From assembly GCF_023617305.1 (NCBI RefSeq), contig NZ_CP081485.1, forward strand, positions 248,001 to 312,000: a DNA stretch of 64,000 nucleotides. The letters are read 5' to 3'. This DNA comes from Methanobrevibacter sp. TLL-48-HuF1. Lineage in GTDB: Archaea > Methanobacteriota > Methanobacteria > Methanobacteriales > Methanobacteriaceae. Position numbers and translations under genes: made by a program. Positions 56,499 to 64,000 of this stretch are shown here, in pieces (the first letter of the stretch is position 1; each line of letters opens with the position of its first letter). The notes under the pieces are model-generated. The model was not told the origin of the DNA. It did not search any database and saw only the letters and a program-made list of their open reading frames with translations.

Positions 56499-58289
56499 TT
56501 ATTCAAAAAGACCAAAACTTCCCCAATCAGGATCCTGCTTACGTTTAATTTCCAAAAACTCATATAAGGTTTCAAATTCATCTTCAGTCAATTTATCCTT
56601 AAATTCCCTTTCAATGTATTTGTAATGTTTTTCAGGAATATCAACATATAGCTCGTCTCCCTCTTCAAAGTCTTTTCCAACTATAGCATCTTTAATAGCC
56701 ATAGCCACCCTTTGACCTCTGGAAATATCAGGTAATGTTTCACCTTTATCTTCCATACTAGCTATTGAACCAACAACATGGCCATCTTTATTAATCAACT
56801 GTTGACCTTGTTTAAGAGTTCCGCTTAAAGATTCAATACCTATAATAGCAGGTTTACTTTGACGGAACACTAATTTTGGAAGTGACACAAATTTTGCAGG
56901 TTTAATAATAACATCATAAAATGACTTTTTCTTATCTTCCTGTTTTTGCTTAACCCATTCTTCATACTCTTCAATAATCTGATAAATTACATCTCCGGAA
57001 AAGAGCTTGACTTCAGAATTATTAAGATCTTCTTCAGAATTCGGATGAACATTTACATTAAAAGCAATAATTGCTCCATGAAGTTCATTTTCATCATAAG
57101 CAATTGAAGAATTAATAATATCCCTACGATTTACATCACCAATATCCGCTGCACGAATTGGAATATTCATTTCCCTTAATAGCTTAACAACAGCTTCCAG
57201 TGAACCAATAGTATCTGCTTTAACTAAAATACCTTCATCTTCTGTATCAATAGTAATGTTGTCAATTTCATTTAAAATCTCCTGTTCAACATCAGTATCT
57301 TCACTTAAAACTCTAAGGGGAGAACCAGAAACAACATCATCTAAATGAGGTGCAGCTACTTTAATACCTGCTGCTGCAACAACTTCATCCAACTTTCTAA
57401 ATTTCTTTTTAGAATCCCTCATTTCCTCAAGAGGAAGAGGTCTTAAAATAGATCTGATTTTAGTTACCAATACATCTTCTGAAGACAGCATTAAAGCTAT
57501 TTCATCATTGGTTCTTAAAACACCGTCATAAATAATAGCATCAAGAGTAACTCCTAAACCAGTTTCTTCCTTAATTTCTAAAACTGTACCTTTAGCTGGA
57601 GCATTTTCATCGATTTCAAGTTGTTCAGTTAAATATTCTTGAGCAAGTCCTAAAAGCATAGCTAAAACTTCTATAACTCCTTCACCAGTTCTAGCACTAA
57701 TTGGGATAATACTAATCTGGGAAGCAAAGTTACTTACTCTGTCAAATCTTTCAGACTGGAATCCTTCTTTATGAAGTTCACCGACAATTTCATAAATTTT
57801 ATTGTCTAAATCCTGCTGAACACTTTTAGCCTGATTGGAAAATGTTTCCCTAAAAGAGGCACCTTCATGAACTTCCCAACCAAAAAGCCTGTCGATTTTA
57901 TTAGCTACAACAATAAATGGAGTCTTATACATTTTAAGAATGTTTAATGCTTCATAAGTTTGTGGCTTAAATCCGTCATTAACATCTAAAATCAATACAG
58001 CTAAATCAGCTAATGCACCACCACGTTTTCTTAAACTGGTAAATGCTGCATGTCCCGGAGTATCAATGAAAAACAAACCAGGAATTAAATCTTTAATAGC
58101 TAATTTGGATATGAAATCTCCACAGATATTTTCAATAGTATCATTAGGAATCTCAGTAGCACCGATATGCTGAGTAATACCTCCAGCTTCCTTAGCTGCA
58201 ATAGTACTTCCTCTGATATAATCCAATAAAGTGGTCTTACCGTGGTCTACATGTCCTAAAACTGATACAATTGGGGATCTGATTTTCAT
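56499..58289 (-). CDS. infB: Translation initiation factor aIF5B
   Basis: A 596-residue GTPase that promotes subunit joining. The G domain begins at once: [20 protein letters not shown] (G1), [10 protein letters not shown] (G3) and VVANKIDRL (G4). The later beta-barrels and the C-terminal region ([37 protein letters not shown]) follow the IF2/eIF5B order. The archaeal form has no long N-terminal extension. No intein is present, although some archaeal infB genes carry one. It lies 17 bp after ndk. Confidence 0.96.
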   Translation of the reverse strand: MKIRSPIVSVLGHVDHGKTTLLDYIRGSTIAAKEAGGITQHIGATEIPNDTIENICGDFISKLAIKDLIPGLFFIDTPGHAAFTSLRKRGGALADLAVLILDVNDGFKPQTYEALNILKMYKTPFIVVANKIDRLFGWEVHEGASFRETFSNQAKSVQQDLDNKIYEIVGELHKEGFQSERFDRVSNFASQISIIPISARTGEGVIEVLAMLLGLAQEYLTEQLEIDENAPAKGTVLEIKEETGLGVTLDAIIYDGVLRTNDEIALMLSSEDVLVTKIRSILRPLPLEEMRDSKKKFRKLDEVVAAAGIKVAAPHLDDVVSGSPLRVLSEDTDVEQEILNEIDNITIDTEDEGILVKADTIGSLEAVVKLLREMNIPIRAADIGDVNRRDIINSSIAYDENELHGAIIAFNVNVHPNSEEDLNNSEVKLFSGDVIYQIIEEYEEWVKQKQEDKKKSFYDVIIKPAKFVSLPKLVFRQSKPAIIGIESLSGTLKQGQQLINKDGHVVGSIASMEDKGETLPDISRGQRVAMAIKDAIVGKDFEEGDELYVDIPEKHYKYIEREFKDKLTEDEFETLYEFLEIKRKQDPDWGSFGLFE

Positions 58290-58306
58290 GTTATCTTAAA
58301 TAATAA

Positions 58307-58759
58307 TTATTCGTAAATTAATTTGTTATCAACGATTTCGTAATCGCAAATTTCATCTTCATTAAAGAATAAATTGATTTCTCTTTCTGCAGAATCTGGA
58401 GAGTCAGAAGCATGAATAATGTTTCTACCTGTATCCATAGCAAAATCTCCTCTAATTGTTCCGAGATCTGCTTCTAAAGGATTGGTTGCTCCAACTAATT
58501 TTCTGATAGTACTGATAGCTTCTTCTCCTTCAATTACCATAGCAAGAGATGGGGAAGATGTAATGTATTCAATTAAACTACCGAAAAATGGTTTATCTGC
58601 ATGTTCTCCATAATGAGTTTTTGCTAAATCTTCATTAATTTGCATTAACTTTACAGCAACGATTTGAAGACCTTTTTCTTCAAAACAGGATAATATTTTA
58701 CCCATAAGACGTCTTTGAACTGCGTCTGGTTTCATCATTACAAAACTTTTTTGAATCAT
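58307..58759 (-). CDS. ndk: Nucleoside diphosphate kinase
   Basis: A 150-residue enzyme that balances NTP pools by a phospho-His intermediate. [20 protein letters not shown] is the family start. The active His is in the segment [38 protein letters not shown] contacts the nucleotide. Its ATG overlaps the TGA of rpl24e (ATGA), so translation is coupled. Confidence 0.96.
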   Translation of the reverse strand: MIQKSFVMMKPDAVQRRLMGKILSCFEEKGLQIVAVKLMQINEDLAKTHYGEHADKPFFGSLIEYITSSPSLAMVIEGEEAISTIRKLVGATNPLEADLGTIRGDFAMDTGRNIIHASDSPDSAEREINLFFNEDEICDYEIVDNKLIYE

Positions 58760-58917
58760 TCTTTAACCCATTTAACTTTTCTTGGAACTCTACCAAGTTT
58801 AATCATGTTTTTTTCACATTTACTGCTACAAAAGAAATAAATAGAACCATCTTTTTTAACGTACATTTTTCCTGTACCTTCTTCTATTTCTTTATTACAG
58901 AATGAACAAGTCCTCAT
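58756..58917 (-). CDS. rpl24e: 50S ribosomal protein L24e
   Basis: A 53-residue zinc protein, [20 protein letters not shown], then [20 protein letters not shown]. Four Cys form the TRASH-type site. It is preceded by AAGGTG, lies 14 bp after S28e and overlaps ndk by 4 bp. This is one of the short genes of the operon that length filters miss. Confidence 0.95.
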   Translation of the reverse strand: MRTCSFCNKEIEEGTGKMYVKKDGSIYFFCSSKCEKNMIKLGRVPRKVKWVKE

Positions 58918-58931
58918 GTTCTTACACCTTC

Positions 58932-59138
58932 TTAAGGAGTTTTAATTTCCTTAGCTTCTCTAATAGTATCAAGTAACATTAAAATGTCTCCTTCTCTTAC
59001 AGGACCCATAATGTTTCTTGTTAAAATTCTTCCTTTGTCTCTACCATCGAGGATTCTGCATTTAATTTGCATAACCTCTCCAGTCATACCAGTTCTTTTT
59101 AAAACATTAATGACTTCAGCAGGAGTAGCTTCTTCCAT
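58932..59138 (-). CDS. rps28e: 30S ribosomal protein S28e
   Basis: A 68-residue OB-fold protein, [20 protein letters not shown], then [20 protein letters not shown] and [16 protein letters not shown]. This is the whole S28e family. The ATG at 59136-59138 is chosen because GGTGA lies 5 nt upstream. An in-frame GTG farther out is part of that ribosome-binding site. It lies 32 bp after L7Ae. Confidence 0.96.
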   Translation of the reverse strand: MEEATPAEVINVLKRTGMTGEVMQIKCRILDGRDKGRILTRNIMGPVREGDILMLLDTIREAKEIKTP

Positions 59139-59170
59139 ATAAATCACCTTTTAATCTTCAAAAAGAAGAT

Positions 59171-59542
59171 CTATTCTTTTAATTCTGCGATTTTTTCAAC
59201 AATTTCAGCTACGTCGCCTTCAGCATCTCCAGCGTCAACAATACAAGCAGATGCAGTACCAACAGTTAAACCTGCAGCTCCACCAACTTGTTCTTTAGTA
59301 GGTAAGTAAATGTAAGGAATTTCTTTTTCATCAGCGAGAACAGGAATGTGTGCAACAATTTCAGCAGGATCAACATCTTCTGCGATAACAACAAGTGCTG
59401 CATCTCCTCTTTCGATAAATTTAGTTACTTCGTTAGTTCCTTTTGCTACTTTACCACTGTTTTGTGCGGTTTTTAATGCTTCTTCAGCTTGATTAGCTAA
59501 TTCTTCAGGTGTATCAAATTTTACATAAATTGCTTTTGCCAT
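59171..59542 (-). CDS. rpl7ae: 50S ribosomal protein L7Ae
   Basis: A 123-residue kink-turn RNA-binding protein of the ribosome, box C/D and H/ACA RNPs and RNase P. It begins MAKAIYVKFDTPEELANQAE. The RNA-binding signature GTNEVTKFIERGDAALVVIA is followed by DPAEIVAHIPVLADEKEIPY and AAGLTVGTASACIVDAGD. The ATG at 59540-59542 follows AAAGGAGG, which decides against the in-frame start 21 bp upstream. It is the first gene of the long operon down to S27ae. Confidence 0.97.
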   Translation of the reverse strand: MAKAIYVKFDTPEELANQAEEALKTAQNSGKVAKGTNEVTKFIERGDAALVVIAEDVDPAEIVAHIPVLADEKEIPYIYLPTKEQVGGAAGLTVGTASACIVDAGDAEGDVAEIVEKIAELKE

Positions 59543-60106
59543 AATATATACCTCCTTTTTCATCTGGCTATGCCATCCATCGGCAGATATTATAATTCCT
59601 TGAATTATAATATTCGTAATTATATATAGTTATATTATTTTAACTATAGAAATTACTCAAATTATTCAATGAGCGAATAATTTTATAGTTTTTAATAATA
59701 CTAATTCTTGAATACATTCATATATCACTAAATATAATCCCATTAATAAAAAAAAGAGGGATTAAACTTTCAATACAAATACTTCTGAATTTCATATAAT
59801 TTTTAGCAAAACTAAAAATAAAAATTTAGTAATTAATGAAATAATTCTAGAGAACTAGACAGTATTAAGTATGTTTTTATTACATATAAATGTTTTCCAT
59901 ACTTTTTCCTAAAAATAAGTTTACCAATTTAATAATAGTAATCTATACTTTTTAATACTTTTGAAAAAAGCTAATCCTAAAGCCATCAAAGACTGCAATT
60001 TCAGATCTTAAAAATTTTTAATTTAATTTTCACCGGCAAAAGCTAACCTTTATATAAAGTTATGAATATATATTCATAATACCTAAAGACATTTGGGGAC
60101 AAAATC
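59543..60106. promoter_or_regulatory. Divergent intergenic region, promoters of the rpl7ae operon and of the DUF134 gene
   Basis: No gene is seen in these 564 bp. Toward rpl7ae a TATA-like ACTATATATAATT lies at about 59619-59631 (minus). The inverted repeat TTATAATTC-CTT-GAATTATAA (59590-59610) lies about where transcription would begin. A second repeat, AAATTATTC / GAATAATTT, is at 59659-59683. A TAATCCC / GGGATTA pair is at 59735-59764. Toward the DUF134 gene there is TTTATATAAAG near 60050. The rest is AT-rich and featureless. Confidence 0.5.
60060..60079. promoter_or_regulatory. 20-bp perfect palindrome between TATA box and start of the DUF134 regulator gene
   Basis: TTATGAATAT followed by its exact reverse complement occupies 60060-60079, directly after the TATA-like TTTATATAAAG (about 60049-60059). 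It ends 27 bp before the ATG. This is the position of an operator that blocks polymerase loading, and autoregulation by the encoded HTH protein is plausible. Confidence 0.6.
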
Positions 60107-60637
60107 ATGGTAAGACCTAAAAGAATGAGAAGAGTAGTTACATGTCACAGACATGAATTAAATAAAAATCTAAAACCGATAGAACTGTCTGTAGATGAAT
60201 TTGAAGCTATCAGATTCAAAGATTATCATAACATCAAACAGACAGAATCTGCAGAGTTCATGGGAATTTCACAATCAACATTCCACAGAATTCTAAATTC
60301 TGCAAGACATAAACTGTCTACTTCTTTGATTGAAGGCCGACCAATAGTTATTGTCAAAGGTGATACAATGATTGATCCAAATAAATATTTATGCGAAGAC
60401 TGTGGTTTTCAATGGTCAAATCCAGAAAAAGAATACAAAGAATGTCCAGATTGCAAATCAACAAATATTCGTAAATTAAATGCAAATAATAAAAATAATG
60501 TATCAGATGACACCTGCAGCTGTCCTAATTGCAGTTACAGTGAAGCAAAAATTAGGGGAATACCATGCAGAACTAAAATATGTCCCAAATGCGGTTCATC
60601 ACTACAAAGAAGATTATGCAATAAGGAGATAATTTAA
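60107..60637 (+). CDS. DUF134 helix-turn-helix regulator with added zinc ribbons
   Basis: 176 residues. The N-terminal DUF134 region MVRPKRMRRVVTCHRHELNK, with DEFEAIRFKDYHNIKQTESA and EFMGISQSTFHRILNSARHK, is a sigma-region-4-like HTH. The second half has about ten Cys in pairs: CEDCGFQW, CPDCKS, CSCPNCS, CRTKICPKCGS and a last Cys. These form two or three zinc- or Fe-S-binding knuckles not usual in short DUF134 proteins. It could sense metal or redox state. GGGGA precedes the ATG. The next gene begins right at its stop, and a palindrome lies in its promoter. Confidence 0.8.
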   Translation: MVRPKRMRRVVTCHRHELNKNLKPIELSVDEFEAIRFKDYHNIKQTESAEFMGISQSTFHRILNSARHKLSTSLIEGRPIVIVKGDTMIDPNKYLCEDCGFQWSNPEKEYKECPDCKSTNIRKLNANNKNNVSDDTCSCPNCSYSEAKIRGIPCRTKICPKCGSSLQRRLCNKEII

Positions 60638-60925
60638 ATGGCTGATAATTTAGAATATGTTTGTAAAGAATGCGGTTTCAATTGGATAACCTTAAATGGT
60701 GAGCACCATATCTGTCCAAAATGCCACAGCGAAACAATTGAATATATTGGTGAAGTAAAAGATTTGGATATTGATTCCATATTAAACCACAATAAAAGAA
60801 TGGGTGGATGCTGCGGTTCTGCCCGTGGAAGAGGACCGTTAACCTGTGGAAAACCACATCCTGACCACCACAATCCAAATACCCCACATGACCCTAAAAA
60901 ATGCTGTGGCCACAGAGTATGCTAA
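60638..60925 (+). CDS. Cys/His-rich metal-binding protein, hypothetical
   Basis: A 95-residue protein with a zinc-ribbon start (CKECGFNWITLNGEHHICPK then CHSE) resembling the ribbon in the preceding regulator. The tail reads GGCCGSARGRGPLTCG, HPDHHNPN and KKCCGHRVC, with many Cys and His and a Gly/Arg-rich stretch. Metal binding is likely. It starts at the base after the DUF134 stop and is probably its partner. No known family is recognised beyond the ribbon. Confidence 0.7.
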   Translation: MADNLEYVCKECGFNWITLNGEHHICPKCHSETIEYIGEVKDLDIDSILNHNKRMGGCCGSARGRGPLTCGKPHPDHHNPNTPHDPKKCCGHRVC

Positions 60926-60961
60926 AACATGCTCATTTTTATTTTTATTGGAGGTTAAAAA

Positions 60962-61141
60962 ATGGCTGATATTATAATAAACAATGATAAATGTGATAAT
61001 TGCGGTGACTGTGCAGATGTTTGTCCAATGGAAGTTTTAATTCTTGAAGATGAAAAATTAACCATAAATGAACCTGATGAATGTAGTTACTGTGAAAGCT
61101 GTGCAGACATCTGTCCAAATGAATGTATCACTATTGAATAA
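60962..61141 (+). CDS. 2[4Fe-4S] ferredoxin
   Basis: A 59-residue protein with two clusters, CDNCGDCADVCP and CSYCESCADICP, each the C-x2-C-x2-C-x3-C-P pattern of clostridial-type ferredoxins. It is a low-potential electron carrier. GGAGG lies 8-12 nt upstream of the ATG at 60962. It follows the Cys-rich gene by 36 bp, so it forms a three-gene unit of regulator, metal-binding protein and ferredoxin. Confidence 0.92.
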   Translation: MADIIINNDKCDNCGDCADVCPMEVLILEDEKLTINEPDECSYCESCADICPNECITIE

Positions 61142-61275
61142 ACTTTAAAACCTTTCTTTTTTTATCTATTTTTCACTAACAGCAACAAATTAACATGACT
61201 TTTTACTTTATTATGTCTTACAAAAATTATATATCTGATTAAAGCATTAAATTATAGATATATAGATGTGATTAT

Positions 61276-61626
61276 ATGATTTTCGATGAAGAATTGACAT
61301 TGTTAAAAGAAAAAATTGCAAATGCCGAAGATATGGATGAATTAAATTATATAAGAACTACTAACCAAAAAAAATACTGGTGGACCAGCATATTTATTGC
61401 AGGTTTATTTTATGGTTTAAACGGAAAAGTAGGAAAAATGATTATAACATGGTTTGTTAGTGTTATAACTTTAGGAATCTATGCCCTATATATCATTTAT
61501 AGAAGCTATAAAGATGAAACCGAATTCAATAATCAAATGGAATATTATATATTACAAAGAAGCAAAGAATTAAAAGGGAAAATCAATTCATCTGAATTAA
61601 AACTTCCTGAATCTAGTGTAAACTAA
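61276..61626 (+). CDS. Small membrane protein, hypothetical
   Basis: A 116-residue protein. An acidic, helical N-terminus (MIFDEELTLLKEKIANAEDM) precedes two likely membrane helices, WWTSIFIAGLFYGLNGKVGK and MIITWFVSVITLGIYALYII, followed by a charged tail. The middle resembles the TM2/DUF4234-like small membrane domains with a GKxGKM turn. The function is unknown. It stands alone, 134 bp after the ferredoxin. Confidence 0.7.
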   Translation: MIFDEELTLLKEKIANAEDMDELNYIRTTNQKKYWWTSIFIAGLFYGLNGKVGKMIITWFVSVITLGIYALYIIYRSYKDETEFNNQMEYYILQRSKELKGKINSSELKLPESSVN

Positions 61627-61862
61627 ATTACTAAAAAAACTGAGACAATCCAAAATACAAAAAAATCCCAATTATAAGTGTAAAACAGCTATTGATTCAT
61701 AGACACAGACAAAAATATTTTTTTTCACTTTCCTGTGTTTTTTATGAATCAGATTTTTTTATTTTAACTGTCTTTAGTATTTTCCCAATAATCTCTGTTA
61801 GTAAGATTAAATGCATTTTTCAGTTAAAAAATATCCATACACTTTTTAAATCTAAAAAAAAG

Positions 61863-62777
61863 TTATGGCATTAAATTTTCATGAAAAACATATTTTATTT
61901 CTTCTTCAAATTCTTCAACAGGAATTATGGTCATGTCAAAAGTTTTACTCAAAATATAGATAGTGTTTGGGTTAATTACATCAGTTAAAACCAAAAATGA
62001 ATGATTTTTATCCAAATTTAGCATATTTGCCACATGAGAATATTTGTTGATATAATGCTGGTAATTTCCGGTTTTTCCTTCAACCCAGTATATTTCACCA
62101 TTTATTAAAAAAACAACATCTAATTCAAAATCATTTCCATTTGGAAGAATAATCTGAGGATTAATTAAATATGTATATTCAATAGCTACAGGTAATGATT
62201 TTAATGAATCCTGTATTGTTTTTCGAATAAAGACCTCCAGCCAGTGCCCGGTAAGAAAATTAATTGCAATCGGAATTTTATTTGGTGTTGCATGAATAAA
62301 ATATCTTGGTGACTTATCGTATTTGTATTCTGATAAAAATGCTATATCGTAAAGAGTGGTGCATAGCTGGCATGAAGCTGAAATTTCGCTTTGTGTTGAG
62401 TTCTTTAAATCTAAATGAAATCCATTAGGTTTATTTAAATGACGTTTGATAGTTTCATAAACTTTTCTGATATCTTTGTACCGATTTCCCATAAAATATG
62501 CGATGTTGTCAAGTGAAGTGTTTTCCTGAAAAGAATCAACGTACGTTTTAACAGTGATGTTTTTCTCCTGCAGTTTATCAATCAATATACTGACATCAAT
62601 TTCTTTGATGCTGCAACCAGAGTCCATATCTGCGTTTTCATGGTTATCTTCACTAGATTCAACAGCCACATCAAATTTATCATTAACTTCATTATTTTCA
62701 TTCTTTTCTAATGAATCAGCAATTCTTTCTAAAGATGATGCAATGTTTTTTAATAACAAAAATTCTTCTTCATTCAT
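61863..62777 (-). CDS. Putative PD-(D/E)xK nuclease with N-terminal coiled coil
   Basis: 304 residues. The N-terminus is a helical segment (LLLKNIASSLERIADSLEKN) and an acidic linker. The middle (YFMGNRYKDIRKVYETIKRH) is unassigned. The C-terminal third fits a restriction-endonuclease fold: a helix with Glu (TGHWLEVFIRKTIQDSL), then ELDVVFLINGEIYWVEGKTG, giving the D-x(n)-E-x-K core. It is reminiscent of DUF1887/Card1 nucleases, but no CARF sensor is evident. It stands alone among intergenic DNA, so a defence or DNA-repair role is only suggested. Confidence 0.65.
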   Translation of the reverse strand: MNEEEFLLLKNIASSLERIADSLEKNENNEVNDKFDVAVESSEDNHENADMDSGCSIKEIDVSILIDKLQEKNITVKTYVDSFQENTSLDNIAYFMGNRYKDIRKVYETIKRHLNKPNGFHLDLKNSTQSEISASCQLCTTLYDIAFLSEYKYDKSPRYFIHATPNKIPIAINFLTGHWLEVFIRKTIQDSLKSLPVAIEYTYLINPQIILPNGNDFELDVVFLINGEIYWVEGKTGNYQHYINKYSHVANMLNLDKNHSFLVLTDVINPNTIYILSKTFDMTIIPVEEFEEEIKYVFHENLMP

Positions 62778-63128
62778 ACAATCAATATATAATTTTATTA
62801 ATTAATATTAATATTATTAACTAATTTCCATGCTGAATATTTTTTGCAGACATAATTTCAAATTAACAACAATTAAATTCTTATTTTCAAGGATAGTACA
62901 TCTACACCACCACAAATTTGACAGGATAACAAATTAATCCAACAAAAATCATCATAAAAAAAATAATTAATATTGTATACAATTTGTGTTTTTAGATGGG
63001 AAAAAAACATTTATTTATTTTTAAAATCAGTGAAAATTAGAAAAAAAGTACAAAAATAAAACAATATAATAAAAAAGAAGATAGCAATTAAAAAATTACT
63101 ATCTAAAACAGATACTTAATTAACAAAT
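62778..63128. other. Featureless AT-rich gap
   Basis: About 350 bp between the putative nuclease gene and the histone stop. I see no open frame, RNA gene or convincing repeat. T-rich stretches just downstream of the histone stop could serve as its terminator. Confidence 0.4.
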
Positions 63129-63326
63129 CTATTTGATAGCTAATTTAATATCTTCTGCTTTAACAGTTTTTCTACCTGCGTGACGTGCAAATCCAACAGC
63201 TTTTTGAGCGATTTCGTTTCCACATTCTTCGATAGCTTCGGTTAAAGCGATTTTTGCGTCATCACTGACTCTTTGAGCACCAGCGTTTTTTAATATCCTG
63301 CCTACAGGAGCAATTGGTAATTCCAT
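63129..63326 (-). CDS. Archaeal histone (HMf family)
   Basis: A 65-residue histone fold, [20 protein letters not shown] then [20 protein letters not shown] and [17 protein letters not shown]. It dimerises and wraps DNA. The ATG at 63324-63326 follows GAGGTG; the GTG 9 bp upstream overlaps that site. A TATA-like ATATTTATATATGG lies about 50 bp upstream (63370-63385 on the minus strand). Confidence 0.96.
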   Translation of the reverse strand: MELPIAPVGRILKNAGAQRVSDDAKIALTEAIEECGNEIAQKAVGFARHAGRKTVKAEDIKLAIK

Positions 63327-63582
63327 AATTAACACCTCATTTTTTTATATAGATAGTTTAAACTTTCCCATATATAAATATATTGGTATATTTTCCTTAA
63401 ATTTACAAAATTTCAATATAATAAAGTGAACTATCCTATCTTTAAGGTGCTACTTACTGAAAAGTAAAATGTTTTTCAAAGAGTAATCAAAATAAAAAAT
63501 CAGATAAAAATATGAAAATATAAAGTATTTATAAAAAAATTAAAAATAAAAAAAGAGAAAAAAGATTTAAATAGCTATAAAT

Positions 63583-64000
63583 CTATTTATTCATTAAAAT
63601 TTTCCTTAAAGTGTCAATATCTGCATCTACCTGTTTTGGTTTGGTACATGCATCAATTGCAGTATTCGGATCCTTAAGTAAATGGCCAGTAACAACACAA
63701 GTTACTGTTTCTCCCTTATCTACAACACCTTCATCACATAATTTTTTAAGACCTGCAATTGAAGCTGCAGAAGCAGGTTCAACACCAATTCCCTCTTTTC
63801 TAGCTAATAATTTTTGAGCGTCCAATATTTCTTCATCACTGACTGTTTCAGAATATCCGTCAGATTCATAAATAGCTCTCAAAGCTTTAATATCACTTAC
63901 AGGAGCACCTATACGAATTGCAGTAGCTATTGTTTCCGGATTTTCTACTGGAACAACTCTGTCAGCATGTTTTTTAAATGCATTTGTAACTGGACATGCA
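63583..64000 (-). CDS. thrC: Threonine synthase, C-terminal part (start outside window)
   Basis: About 139 residues visible, entering from the window edge with CPVTNAFKKHADRVVPVENP and ending KQVDADIDTLRKILMNK. The stretch ETIATAIRIGAPVSDIKALR, then IGVEPASAASIAGLKKL and CVVTGHLLKDP, is typical of the C-terminal half of threonine synthase, a PLP enzyme that turns phosphohomoserine into threonine. The PLP lysine lies in the missing part. It is downstream in pathway terms of hom and possibly apgM at the other end of the window. Confidence 0.9.
   Translation of the reverse strand, partial: ACPVTNAFKKHADRVVPVENPETIATAIRIGAPVSDIKALRAIYESDGYSETVSDEEILDAQKLLARKEGIGVEPASAASIAGLKKLCDEGVVDKGETVTCVVTGHLLKDPNTAIDACTKPKQVDADIDTLRKILMNK

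Noticed and set aside
59555-59600. Kink-turn in the rpl7ae leader for autoregulation
   Set aside because: A stem (ATCTG/CAGAT) can be drawn but the paired GA/AG and 3-nt bulge are not convincing by eye.

Overview
The window is AT-rich archaeal DNA, most likely from a gut Methanobrevibacter close to M. smithii. The evidence is an archaeal information-processing operon (L7Ae, S28e, L24e, aIF5B, S6e, aIF2-gamma, RpoE', Spt4, S24e, S27ae), an HMf-type histone, LSm, L37e, the F420/riboflavin enzyme ArfB, and very large secreted adhesin-like proteins of the kind Methanobrevibacter carries. The species assignment is inference from gene content. I found no rRNA, tRNA or CRISPR array.

Layout. 0-2.3 kb (minus): an amino-acid operon gatC-like / ACT regulator / homoserine dehydrogenase / apgM-family phosphotransferase (cut by the window edge). 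2.5-12.4 kb: two secreted adhesin-like proteins, one carrying a papain-like protease domain, with asnB, an AAA+ ATPase and a decayed tract between them that still holds the C-terminus of a cas6 gene. 12.6-23.9 kb: a complete type I restriction-modification locus (hsdR, an unknown gene, a half-size hsdS, hsdM, hsdS on minus) facing a second, start-less hsdS on plus, with a tyrosine recombinase between the two. Matched inverted repeats in the two hsdS copies make this look like an invertible specificity system. The silent copy is interrupted by a 1,788-bp insertion sequence. 24.0-35.9 kb: one 3,951-residue adhesin-like protein with a beta-helix, about 27 near-identical 108-residue DUF11 repeats and a C-terminal LPNTG-type sorting signal. 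36.3-39.8 kb: metY and metX-CBS (convergent) and a bacterial-type RNase III. 40-43 kb: small unknown proteins, a frameshifted flavodoxin/ferredoxin pseudogene and a DUF4041 protein. 43.3-45.7 kb: L37e, LSm and the second, identical copy of the insertion sequence. 45.9-51 kb: PUA protein, ArfB, YigZ-family protein, two rubredoxins, a hexapeptide acyltransferase, a KH/PP-loop enzyme, a zinc ribbon and argH. 52-59.5 kb: the long minus-strand translation/transcription operon. 60-64 kb: a DUF134 regulator with a Cys-rich partner and a ferredoxin, a membrane protein, a predicted PD-(D/E)xK nuclease, a histone and the C-terminal part of threonine synthase.

How the parts work together. The methionine/threonine genes (hom, apgM-family, metX, metY, thrC) all act around homoserine, although they lie in separate units. 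The 8-24 kb segment is an accessory/defence region: a dead cas6, an AAA+ ATPase, a shuffling type I RM system and an IS insertion. The adhesins flank that region. The strongest candidate for an under-described system is the recombinase-centred double-hsdS locus, including its half-size S subunit with no standard start codon and the unknown 273-residue gene in the same operon.
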